From: CAZADA01 sp964483775
GTDB taxonomy: Bacteria; Pseudomonadota; Alphaproteobacteria; Caulobacterales; Maricaulaceae
Assembly: GCA_964483775.1 (NCBI GenBank)
Contig: CAZADA010000118.1
Span: 1-8,136, forward strand
Length of the DNA stretch: 8,136 nucleotides
Direction of reading: 5' to 3'
Shown here: in pieces, positions 1 to 6,694 of the stretch
Position numbering within the stretch: position 1 is the stretch's first letter
Layout of the letters: each line of letters starts with the position of its first letter
Position numbers and translations under genes: made by a program
Notes under the pieces: generated by a model
What the model was told of the DNA's origin: nothing
Databases searched by the model: none
What the model saw: only the letters and a program-made list of their open reading frames with translations

Positions 1-789
1 GTCGTCACTGGTATGAGCGCACGGCGCGGCGACCGCGCGGTCGCACGGAAGCCAATGGGTCCAATCCACATAGCCGGTTTGCAGCGCTCCCTCGATCAAC
101 ACGCCGCGAAAGCCGGACGCGTCAATGAAGAAATCGGCGTCGAGCCGCCGGCCGTCCTCAAGATCGAGGCCTTCGATGAACCCGTCCGCGTCTCGCAAGC
201 GGACATGGGCGACCTTCCCTTCATGGCGCGTCACACCGCGCGCTTCGGCGTAGGATCGGAGAAACTGGGCGTACAGAACCGCGTCGAAATGGTAGGCATA
301 ATCGAAGGTCGACTGAATCATGCGGCGGTCAGCGACGGGACGGTCGAACTTCCCAAGTCGCGCAGCGCCCCAACACATCGAGTATTCTTCGAGTTCGTCG
401 CTGAGACCTTCGCCTCTTGCTTTCAACCAATATTGGTACAATGGCACACGATCAAACTGCGCGCCGAACGCACCAAACGGGTGGAAGTACCGATGCTGGT
501 CGCGCGTCCAATTGACGAATTCAATGCCAAGCTTGAACGAACCTTGGGTGTTGGCGACGAAAGTGGCCTCGTCGATGCCAAGATCGGCGTTGAACCGTTT
601 GATGTGGGGGATGGTGGCTTCACCGACGCCGACGGTGCCGAGCGCTTCGGATTCGATCAGCGCGATGGACACATGGCCTTTGGTGGCGTTGACCAACGCG
701 GCGGCCGCCATCCAGCCGGCCGAACCACCGCCAACGATGACGATTCGCTTGAGCGGCGCGTGGGGCGCGCTGTCGCTGTGTTCAACCAT
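1..789 (-). CDS. Tryptophan halogenase family protein (flavin-dependent halogenase), 3' part missing
   Basis: FADH2-dependent halogenases of this family use O2 and halide to make HOCl/HOBr, which reaches an aromatic substrate through a lysine. The 263 codons in the window are the N-terminal half of a protein usually about 500 residues long; the rest lies left of position 1. Visible motifs are the Rossmann FAD-binding GGGSAGWM (residues 20-27), GVGEATIP (54-61), the segment GSFKLGIEFVNW (83-94) whose Lys86 matches catalytic Lys79 of PrnA, and DASGFRG (223-229). The diagnostic WxWxIP motif would fall just beyond the edge, so halogenase chemistry cannot be confirmed here. The ATG is preceded by GGGAGG four bases upstream (794-799), which supports the start. 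The sequence resembles the BrvH and Xanthomonas group, whose natural substrates are unclear, more than dedicated Trp-7 halogenases. It is divergent from the glucokinase gene across about 103 bases. The family call is firm; the substrate is unknown. Confidence 0.93.
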   Translation of the reverse strand, partial: MVEHSDSAPHAPLKRIVIVGGGSAGWMAAAALVNATKGHVSIALIESEALGTVGVGEATIPHIKRFNADLGIDEATFVANTQGSFKLGIEFVNWTRDQHRYFHPFGAFGAQFDRVPLYQYWLKARGEGLSDELEEYSMCWGAARLGKFDRPVADRRMIQSTFDYAYHFDAVLYAQFLRSYAEARGVTRHEGKVAHVRLRDADGFIEGLDLEDGRRLDADFFIDASGFRGVLIEGALQTGYVDWTHWLPCDRAVAAPCAHTSDD

Positions 790-892
790 GAGTCCTCCCG
801 CTTTTTCTTCCTGCAGTTTACGGGATATACCAAGAATGGCATCCCTTTGTGTTCAGTCGAAGAGCCCCGTCCGGGCGGCGAGGTGAAGCACC
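790..892. promoter_or_regulatory. Divergent intergenic region between halogenase and glucokinase genes
   Basis: These 103 bases separate two head-to-head genes and must hold the start signals of at least one of them. Ribosome binding sites are clear at both ends: GGGAGG on the minus strand (794-799) and GAGGTGA on the plus strand (880-886). The middle is less GC-rich (around 801-855) than its surroundings, as expected for a promoter. I find no convincing -35/-10 pair and no strong palindromic operator. A sugar-responsive repressor site is plausible but not seen. Confidence 0.4.
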
Positions 893-1858
893 ATGAGCGA
901 ACAAATCTTGGTCGGCGATGTCGGTGGGACGAAAGTGAGGCTCGCCCTCGCCAAGCGCGCGGAGGGCCGCATCACACTTGATTCGGTGGCGGTCATGCAG
1001 GGCGATGATTTCGATCGGTTCGAACACGCCATTGTGGACTACCTCACCGATCATCAAGCGCGGCCGGATGTGGCGCTGTTCGCTTTGGCGGGCCCCGTGG
1101 CCGCTGATGGCAGCTTGAAGATGACCAACCGTGACTGGCCCGTGATCCAGCCGCGCGCGTTGGCCGATGACGTTGGCTTGCGGTCGGTGCGGTTGGTGAA
1201 TGATTTCGCCGCCATGGCGAGGGCGATCCCCGAAGCGCCGGCGGAGTCGTTCGAAACGATCATTGACGCCCCCGGCATACCGGGCGCGGCGACGTTGGTG
1301 ACAGGGCCAGGCACCGGGTTTGGCGTGTCGATTTTGGTCGCTTTACCGGGCGGACGCTGGCGGGTGGTGACCGGCCAGGGGGGCCACGCGGCCTTTCCAC
1401 CACGCACCAAGCGCGAGGCTCAATTCCTGGCGATCATGCAGGCTAAGCACGGTTATGTGTCGAACGAAATGGTTGTGGCCGGGCGGTGGCTGCCGGCTGT
1501 CCATGAAGCGGTGTGTGCGTTGCACGGCCAGCCGCATACGCCGACATCCCCCCAAGATCTGTTGGATGCTGCGGCTGCTGGCGAGCCCGTCGCCGAAGAG
1601 GTCTGTTTGTTGCGGGCATGCGCCGTGATGGGCGCGATTGGCGACGCCGCTTTGATCGCGGGCGCCCAGGCTGGGGTTGTGCTGACGGGAACGGTCGCCG
1701 AACGCATCGCCGATTGGCTGCGCCGGCCCGAAGCGGTCGCCCGGTTCCATGAGCGCGCTTCGGAGACCGCGTTTATGGCTCCGATCCCTGTGCGAGTGAT
1801 GTCGGCTGAGCTCGCGCCCTTGGTAGGCGCATCGGCGTTGTACTTTGAGGACGTCTAA
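893..1858 (+). CDS. glk: Glucokinase family protein (Glk-type, ATP-dependent), divergent
   Basis: This 321-residue protein has the length and layout of the bacterial Glk family (cytoplasmic phosphorylation of glucose to glucose 6-phosphate). The N-terminal phosphate motif is GDVGGTKVRLAL (8-19). ALAGPV (64-69), TNRDWPV (78-84), VNDFAAMA (102-109, with Asp104 matching the catalytic base Asp100 of E. coli Glk), GPGTGFGVS (138-146) and GQGGH (161-165) follow in the usual order. Several expected residues differ. The glucose-contacting Glu of GEGGH is Gln162, the SGxG-like segment after Glu192 reads VAGRW, and the second glycine-rich phosphate motif reads VVLTGTV (262-268) instead of the usual AGGI type. 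It may therefore be a paralogue with another sugar substrate or weak activity. The ATG has GAGGTGA six bases upstream. The gene is divergent from the halogenase gene, and its TAA overlaps the stop of the convergent DUF6445-like gene by four bases. Confidence 0.85.
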   Translation: MSEQILVGDVGGTKVRLALAKRAEGRITLDSVAVMQGDDFDRFEHAIVDYLTDHQARPDVALFALAGPVAADGSLKMTNRDWPVIQPRALADDVGLRSVRLVNDFAAMARAIPEAPAESFETIIDAPGIPGAATLVTGPGTGFGVSILVALPGGRWRVVTGQGGHAAFPPRTKREAQFLAIMQAKHGYVSNEMVVAGRWLPAVHEAVCALHGQPHTPTSPQDLLDAAAAGEPVAEEVCLLRACAVMGAIGDAALIAGAQAGVVLTGTVAERIADWLRRPEAVARFHERASETAFMAPIPVRVMSAELAPLVGASALYFEDV

Positions 1859-2574
1859 GCGCCGCCCTCGCCCCGCTTGAAGAACGATGTGATGGTCAAC
1901 CGGCCCTTGGCGGGGTCGTTCGACAGGGTGGCCGGATCGGCGATCGCGCCACTGTGCAGCTGAATGCCGCGATACACCACCAGCCGATTGAACTGAGCCG
2001 GCACACGCGCGATGCGGTCAAACAACGGCGCGCCATCGGTAAGGTATCGTTGCGCGGGAAGCCCGTGCTGGCGCACATCGGCCTCGAGGGCGGCCTTGTA
2101 GGGCGCAAATCGGGAGGCGTTCACCGTCTCAAAGCCGGTGGCGTTATGACGAAAGAAGGCGGTGCCGCCGAAATCTTGCCGCGACAGATAGGCGATGGCG
2201 GCGAACTGATCCTCGCCGACGCCGTCATAGTGTGGCAGACGTTGGATCGGCAGCAGGCGCTCGGGCGATGTTGTGACCAAGGAGTAGAAGCTCTCGCCGA
2301 TGAGCCCGTCGGCGTCCGCCCCAAACAATTCGGTCAGGCGCGGACCGAGCGTGTCGATGAGTGTCGCGCTATAGCTTGAAGGGAGCGGCGCGCGCAGGCC
2401 TGGATAAAACTCTCCGATGGCGGTGTAGTGTTGGCTGAGTGCAGTGCGGCGTAGCTCGTCTGGGTCGGCGAACGCCTCATCGATGATCAGGACGGGACGA
2501 TTCTCGTTCCCAATGTGCTGCACTGTTTCGGTGCGATTGGCGTTCAAAAGCGAAGTGTTGGACGTTGGCTTCAT
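1855..2574 (-). CDS. DUF6445-like protein, probable Fe(II)/2-oxoglutarate-dependent oxygenase fold
   Basis: The 239-residue protein resembles the DUF6445 group found beside tryptophan halogenases in Caulobacter- and Sphingomonas-like genomes; this family name is from memory. Its residue pattern fits a double-stranded beta-helix Fe(II)/2-oxoglutarate oxygenase. There is a HxD pair in LPHYDGV (His115, Asp117), a distal histidine in YRGIQLHSGA (His207) after a long strand, and a basic residue in GRLTITSFF (Arg225) placed to bind 2-oxoglutarate. No signal peptide or membrane segment is visible, so it is probably cytoplasmic. The N-terminal 20 or so residues look flexible. The start is the ATG at 2574; the ribosome binding site in front of it is weak (GGGACG). 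The gene is convergent with the glucokinase gene, sharing four bases (CTAA, 1855-1858). The substrate is unknown, possibly shared with the halogenase or the receptor system of this locus. The fold is an inference from motifs. Confidence 0.8.
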   Translation of the reverse strand: MKPTSNTSLLNANRTETVQHIGNENRPVLIIDEAFADPDELRRTALSQHYTAIGEFYPGLRAPLPSSYSATLIDTLGPRLTELFGADADGLIGESFYSLVTTSPERLLPIQRLPHYDGVGEDQFAAIAYLSRQDFGGTAFFRHNATGFETVNASRFAPYKAALEADVRQHGLPAQRYLTDGAPLFDRIARVPAQFNRLVVYRGIQLHSGAIADPATLSNDPAKGRLTITSFFKRGEGGA

Positions 2575-2675
2575 GGGGCGTCCCGGGGTGATGTGAAAGG
2601 CGGCCGGCGCCGCACGCTATATGCGAGCCGTGGCGCAGGCTACACAGTGTTGAGTATGACGGACAGGAGGGGGAC
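2575..2675. promoter_or_regulatory. Divergent intergenic region between DUF6445-like gene and kef operon
   Basis: These 101 bases separate two divergent genes. The left half is very GC-rich (2581-2620) and the only AT-rich spot is CTATATG near 2618-2624, which could act as a -10 element for either direction. No well-matched -35 box at normal spacing is visible, so I do not assign a promoter. The right end holds the ribosome binding site of the oxidoreductase gene. Confidence 0.35.
2665..2670 (+). promoter_or_regulatory. Ribosome binding site AGGAGG fixing a GTG start
   Basis: AGGAGG ends five bases before GTG at 2676, a strong match to the anti-Shine-Dalgarno sequence. It decides the start of the KefF/KefG-like gene: from this GTG the protein begins MARLLVYYAHPGH, the normal N-terminus of the flavodoxin fold. 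The ATG at 2656 lies before the site and is in another reading frame. Confidence 0.8.
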
Positions 2676-3284
2676 GTGGCGCGGCTGCTCGTCTATTACG
2701 CCCATCCAGGGCATCAGTATTCCCAAGTCAACAAAGCGATGGTTGAGACCGCGCGCCGCGTGGAGGACGTCACCTTCGTGGACCTTTATGCTGACTATCC
2801 TCGGTACAATATCAATGTTGACGCAGAACAAGAACGACTTTTGGCGCATGACGTCATAATCTTGCAGTTCCCCCTGTTTTGGTATTCAACACCATCTTTG
2901 CTCAAAGAGTGGCAGGACCTCGTTCTTGAACACGGATTTGCCTACGGCGCGGGCGGGGATCGGCTCAGCGGCAAGACGTTGATGTTGGCCGTCAGCGCGG
3001 CGGGCCCCGATGAGGCCTATTCAGAGCACGGTTACCAGCGCTATCGGTTGCGCACATTTCTCACGCCGCTGGAACAGACCGCGCATCTGTGTCGCATGCG
3101 CTTTGTCGCGCCCTATGTGCTGCACGGCTCGTTGCAGGCTCCCGAAGCCGGCGACGTTGAACCGCACGCGGCCGGGTACGCCCGGCTGCTGAAGGCTGTG
3201 CGCGATGATCGCTATGACTTCGCCCGCGCCGAGACACTCGACGTGGTGACCCACACCACACTTCCGATCCAAGACGGGGCCTGA
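2676..3284 (+). CDS. kefF: NAD(P)H-dependent oxidoreductase, KefF/KefG-type ancillary protein
   Basis: This is a flavodoxin-fold FMN quinone reductase that, in the E. coli systems, sits on the cytoplasmic face of the Kef antiporter and is required for its full activity. It also reduces quinone-type electrophiles with NAD(P)H. Seen in the sequence are the start YYAHPGHQYSQVNKAM (7-22), where the HPG loop holds the FMN phosphate, DLYADYP (36-42), LQFPLFWYSTPSLLKEW (63-79) and LEHGFAYGAGG (84-94). These match the KefF/KefG/MdaB branch of the Flavodoxin_2 family closely. The protein is 202 residues against roughly 175-185 in E. coli, the excess being a C-terminal tail after about residue 175. A strong AGGAGG precedes the GTG start. 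The stop lies three bases before the ATG of the antiporter gene, so the two are one operon and probably translationally coupled. I cannot decide between KefF and KefG from sequence alone; the symbol marks the nearest role. Confidence 0.88.
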   Translation: MARLLVYYAHPGHQYSQVNKAMVETARRVEDVTFVDLYADYPRYNINVDAEQERLLAHDVIILQFPLFWYSTPSLLKEWQDLVLEHGFAYGAGGDRLSGKTLMLAVSAAGPDEAYSEHGYQRYRLRTFLTPLEQTAHLCRMRFVAPYVLHGSLQAPEAGDVEPHAAGYARLLKAVRDDRYDFARAETLDVVTHTTLPIQDGA

Positions 3285-3287
3285 TCC

Positions 3288-5270
3288 ATGGGCGACTTTC
3301 TGCTGCTTGCGTTTGTGTTCTTGTTTGCCGGCGTCGTTGCGGTGCCGATCGCTTCGCGGCTCGGGCTGGGCTCGGTGCTTGGCTATTTGCTCGCGGGGAT
3401 CGCGCTGAGCCCCCTGCTCGCCGCCATCGGCGTCGATGTGATCGCCATCCAGCACTTTGCAGAGTTTGGCGTGGTCATGATGCTGTTTCTGGTCGGCTTG
3501 GAGCTCGAGCCGCGACGGTTGTGGGACATGCGCGGACGCTTGCTGGGGCTGGGGGGGCTCCAAGTTGTGGGCACGACCTTGGTGATCATGGCGGCGGCCA
3601 TGGCGCTCGGCCTGAGTTGGAGTTTGGCGCTGGCGACCGGGATGATCCTGGCCTTGTCGTCAACGGCGATCATCTTGCAGACCCTCAACGAAAAGGGGCT
3701 CATGCAAAGCGATGGCGGCCAGGCCAGTTTCTCGGTGCTGCTGTTTCAGGACATCGCTGTGATCCCCATGCTGACGCTGTTGCCTCTGTTGGCGTTGCCT
3801 GAATTGGCGGACCTTGCGAGCGGCGGCGAGGCGGGCCATGGCGGTGGACACGCTGAGGATGGCGCCGGGGGCGATCGTCACGCCAACGATGAGCATGGCG
3901 ACGACGACCACAGCTTGTCGTTGGTGTCCGGGCTGCCCGGTTGGTTGCAAGGCCTGATCAGTCTGGGAGCGATCGCGTCGGTCGTGGCGGGCGGGAGCGT
4001 GCTCACCCGGCCGATTTTCCGCTTTATCGACATGGCTCATCTGCGCGAATTGTTCACCGCTGCGGCCTTGATGCTGGTGGTCGGGATTGCGCTGTTGATG
4101 AGCCTGGTCGGGCTTTCGCCCGCGCTGGGCACGTTCGTCGCCGGCGTTGTTTTGGCCAACAGTGAGTACCGGCACGAGCTGGAGAGCGACATTGAGCCGT
4201 TCAAGGGTTTGTTGCTGGGCCTGTTTTTCATCACGGTCGGGGCCTCGATCAATTTTGACCTTCTGATGAATGAGGCCGGCGTGATCATTCCGCTCACGCT
4301 TGGCTTGATTGGGGTCAAGGTCGGTATTCTCTACGTCCTCGCCCTGATCTTTAAGATCCATGGGCCGCACCGCTGGTTGCTCGCGCTGGGTCTTGCCCAA
4401 GCGGGCGAGTTTGGCTTTGTGCTGGTGTCGTTTTCGGTCGGCAGCGCTGTGATCCCGCAGGCGTTGGCCGACCAGCTGTTGTTGATCGTCGCGCTGTCCA
4501 TGCTGCTGACGCCGCTGCTGTTCATCATTTATGATCGCGTGATCGCGCCACGTTACAATCGCGAGCAGGAGCGTGACGCTGACCGCATTGACGCGACCCA
4601 TCGGGTGATCATTGCAGGACACGGCCGGTTTGGCGGCATCGTCAATCGCATGTTGCGCCTGGCGGGCTACGACACGACGGTGCTCGATTACAGCTCACGC
4701 CAATTGGACATTTTGCGCACGTTTGGCTTTGAGGTGTACTTTGGGGATGCGACGCGGCCGGACCTGTTGCATGCCGCTGGTATTGAAACGGCTAAAGTGC
4801 TTGTTGTCGCAATCGATGAGCGTGAGCAAATTACGAACCTCACCCGCCATGTTGTCCAGAAGTATCCTCATGTCCATGTGATCGCTCGCGCTGTTAACCG
4901 TGACCATGTTTACGAGCTCTATAGCGCTGGCTGCCGCGACATCATTCGCGAAACCTTCGATGGCGGTGTGCGCACTGGGCGTTCGGCGCTCGAAGCGTTG
5001 GGGATCCATCCGTTTGCCGCCCAGCGCATGGCCCAGCAGTTTGAGCGTGAAGACCGTGCGGCGCTGGCTGAGCTCGCCTCCTTGCATGATCCCGACACGC
5101 CCGCTCATCTCAATGGGCCTTACGTCGCCAAAGCGCGTGAAATTCGCGAACGGCGCGAAGCCGAGCTGAGCGGCGGGGGCGGCGGCGCCTTTGCACAGCG
5201 CAAGGATCGCGGTTGGTCACCGCCCAGCCAATCTGACGTCGAGGCGGAAAAGAAGCGCTCGAAGAGCTAG
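3288..5270 (+). CDS. kefC: Kef-type K+/H+ antiporter (CPA2 family) with RCK domain
   Basis: This inner-membrane protein of 660 residues exchanges K+ for H+. In the known KefB/KefC systems, glutathione keeps it closed and glutathione-electrophile adducts open it. The N-terminal ~420 residues are a Na+/H+-exchanger fold with about twelve hydrophobic helices. LFQDIAVIP (152-160) holds the Gln-Asp of the ion path. HELESDIEPFKGLLLGLFF (296-314) matches the conserved regulatory loop of KefC. A soluble RCK/TrkA-N domain begins near residue 438 with the nucleotide-binding GHGRFG (444-449), Asp467 ending the second strand, and GDATR (486-490). A loop at residues 178-210 is a His/Asp/Glu/Gly-rich insert. 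The C-terminal ~75 residues are charged and probably flexible, with a glycine run at 639-643. The gene follows its oxidoreductase partner by three bases and has little ribosome binding site of its own. The stop TAG overlaps the stop of the convergent lpd gene. KefB versus KefC is not resolvable here. Confidence 0.9.
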   Translation: MGDFLLLAFVFLFAGVVAVPIASRLGLGSVLGYLLAGIALSPLLAAIGVDVIAIQHFAEFGVVMMLFLVGLELEPRRLWDMRGRLLGLGGLQVVGTTLVIMAAAMALGLSWSLALATGMILALSSTAIILQTLNEKGLMQSDGGQASFSVLLFQDIAVIPMLTLLPLLALPELADLASGGEAGHGGGHAEDGAGGDRHANDEHGDDDHSLSLVSGLPGWLQGLISLGAIASVVAGGSVLTRPIFRFIDMAHLRELFTAAALMLVVGIALLMSLVGLSPALGTFVAGVVLANSEYRHELESDIEPFKGLLLGLFFITVGASINFDLLMNEAGVIIPLTLGLIGVKVGILYVLALIFKIHGPHRWLLALGLAQAGEFGFVLVSFSVGSAVIPQALADQLLLIVALSMLLTPLLFIIYDRVIAPRYNREQERDADRIDATHRVIIAGHGRFGGIVNRMLRLAGYDTTVLDYSSRQLDILRTFGFEVYFGDATRPDLLHAAGIETAKVLVVAIDEREQITNLTRHVVQKYPHVHVIARAVNRDHVYELYSAGCRDIIRETFDGGVRTGRSALEALGIHPFAAQRMAQQFEREDRAALAELASLHDPDTPAHLNGPYVAKAREIRERREAELSGGGGGAFAQRKDRGWSPPSQSDVEAEKKRSKS

Positions 5271-6694
5271 CGGCCTGCCGCAATATGGATCGGGTGGCCA
5301 AGCGCGGCCAACGCACTTTCGGCGAAGGCCTCGGTCAGCGTCGGGTGCACATGGATCGAGCCCGCCACGTCTTCGAGCACCGCGCCCATCTCCACGGCGA
5401 GGGCGAATTCGCCAGACAACTCAGCAACATGTGCGCCCACGGCGTGGATGCCGAGCACCACATGGTCCGATTTGCGCGCCGTGATGCGCACAAAACCCTT
5501 GTCCGTCCCTGCCGCCATGGCTAAGGCGCGCCCGGAGGCGGCGAACGGGAACTTGCCAACGATGATGTCTTCGCCCAACGCCTTGGCCTCGTCGGGCGCA
5601 AGGCCAACACCGACGATCTCCGGTTCGGTGAAACACACCGCGGCGACGGCGCGCTTGTCGAAACTGCGCTTGTGGCCGGCGATGATCTCAGCGACCATTT
5701 CGCCTTGGGCAGTGGCTTTGTGCGCCAGCATGGGCTCGCCGACCAGATCGCCAATGGCGAACACGCCGCGCATGCCCGTGCGACACTGATCGTCGACCCT
5801 GACGAACGGGCCGTCCATGTCGAGCCCCATGGTCTCCAGCCCCCAGCCTTGCGTGGCCGGCTTGCGCCCGACGGCGACGAGGATTTTGTCAGCCGCCACC
5901 TGTTGGGTGCGCCCAGCGTCTTCATACTCGAGCGCGGCGTGATCGGCTTGGCGCACGACCCCTTTGGCTTTGGCGTTGAGGTGCACCGCTACGCCGGCTC
6001 GTTTCAGCCAATCGGCAACGGGACGGGTCAGCTCGGCGTCATAGCTGGGCAGAATGGAGGGGCCCATTTCCACAAAGGTGACCTTGGACCCAAATTTGGC
6101 GAACGCCGTGCCGAGTTCGACGCCGATATAGCCGGCGCCGACCACAACGAGATTCTCAGGCACGGTGCGTTCGTTGAGGGCGTCGCGCGAGGAGATGACC
6201 AACTCGCCGTCGAACGGCATGAACGGCAGCTCGGACTCAACTGAGCCATTGGCGAGGATCACATTGTCGGCTGTGATCTCCACCGGGCCGTCTTGGGTGT
6301 CCACCAAGCAGGTCTTGGCGTCCTTGAAGGTGGCCCAGCCTGCAATGGCCTCGACTTTGGCCGCTTTGAGCAGGCCGCCAACGCCGCCGGACAACTTGTC
6401 GACCACGCCTTCCTTCCAGCCGATCAATTTGGGCATGTCTAAAGTCGGCGCGGCGGCCAGGCTGATGCCCAGCTCCCCGCCCCCATTGGCGGCGTGGGTC
6501 ATCGCTTCATATTGGCCCGCGGCGTGAATCAACGCTTTGGACGGGATGCAACCGCGGATGAGGCACGTGCCGCCGAGCCGATCGCCTTCAACAATCACGG
6601 TGTCCAAGCCGAGCTGGCCAGCGCGGATGGCGGCGGGGTAGCCTCCCGGGCCGCCGCCGACAACGAGAACCTGGGCGTGGCGTGTCTTGGTCAT
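5267..6694 (-). CDS. lpdV: Dihydrolipoyl dehydrogenase (E3), probably of a branched-chain 2-oxoacid dehydrogenase
   Basis: E3 reoxidises the dihydrolipoyl arm of E2 and passes the electrons through FAD to NAD+. The 475 residues show the whole family plan. They are the FAD Rossmann motif VGGGPGGYPAA (12-22), the redox disulfide in GGTCLIRGCIPSK (Cys44, Cys49), and the NAD-binding VVVGAGYIGVELG (183-195). The second FAD contact follows in FAIGDLVGEPMLAHKA (312-327), then the dimer-interface active site HPTLTE (His450, Glu455). The position after the first Cys-Leu is Ile, where many E3 proteins have Asn. The start is the ATG at 6694. The open frame continues upstream to 6904, but that stretch is Arg/His-rich antisense of the neighbouring gene. 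The chosen ATG overlaps the TGA of that gene (ATGA), suggesting coupled translation. E3 of a pyruvate or 2-oxoglutarate complex is possible, but the linked E2 favours branched-chain substrates. Confidence 0.92.
   Translation of the reverse strand: MTKTRHAQVLVVGGGPGGYPAAIRAGQLGLDTVIVEGDRLGGTCLIRGCIPSKALIHAAGQYEAMTHAANGGGELGISLAAAPTLDMPKLIGWKEGVVDKLSGGVGGLLKAAKVEAIAGWATFKDAKTCLVDTQDGPVEITADNVILANGSVESELPFMPFDGELVISSRDALNERTVPENLVVVGAGYIGVELGTAFAKFGSKVTFVEMGPSILPSYDAELTRPVADWLKRAGVAVHLNAKAKGVVRQADHAALEYEDAGRTQQVAADKILVAVGRKPATQGWGLETMGLDMDGPFVRVDDQCRTGMRGVFAIGDLVGEPMLAHKATAQGEMVAEIIAGHKRSFDKRAVAAVCFTEPEIVGVGLAPDEAKALGEDIIVGKFPFAASGRALAMAAGTDKGFVRITARKSDHVVLGIHAVGAHVAELSGEFALAVEMGAVLEDVAGSIHVHPTLTEAFAESALAALGHPIHIAAGR

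Noticed and set aside
864..877. Short inverted repeat GCCC-CGTCC-GGGC before the glucokinase ribosome binding site
   Set aside because: Four-base arms are expected by chance in this GC-rich sequence. There is no T-run and no operator-like symmetry beyond them.
13..981. Long plus-strand open frame of 322 codons across the left edge
   Set aside because: It runs antisense to the clear halogenase frame and on into the glucokinase gene. Its product lacks recognisable motifs, and such shadows are common in GC-rich DNA.
2596..2640. Possible promoter with TATAT core and the GC-rich palindromic patch beside it
   Set aside because: No -35 element at 16-18 bases matches in either direction, and the GGCCGGCGCC patch is typical of high-GC background.
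2515..2859. Plus-strand open frame of 114 codons overlapping the start of the KefF/KefG-like gene
   Set aside because: It spans the DUF6445-like start, the intergenic region and the oxidoreductase gene in another frame. The AGGAGG-GTG signal serves the recognised gene instead.
3660..4622. Minus-strand open frame of 320 codons inside the antiporter gene
   Set aside because: The product is a Gln/Arg/His-rich antisense shadow of transmembrane codons, with no motif and no plausible ribosome binding site.
5250..5285. Possible bidirectional terminator at the kefC/lpd junction
   Set aside because: Only four-base stems can be drawn, with no T-run on either strand, so no terminator is supported.
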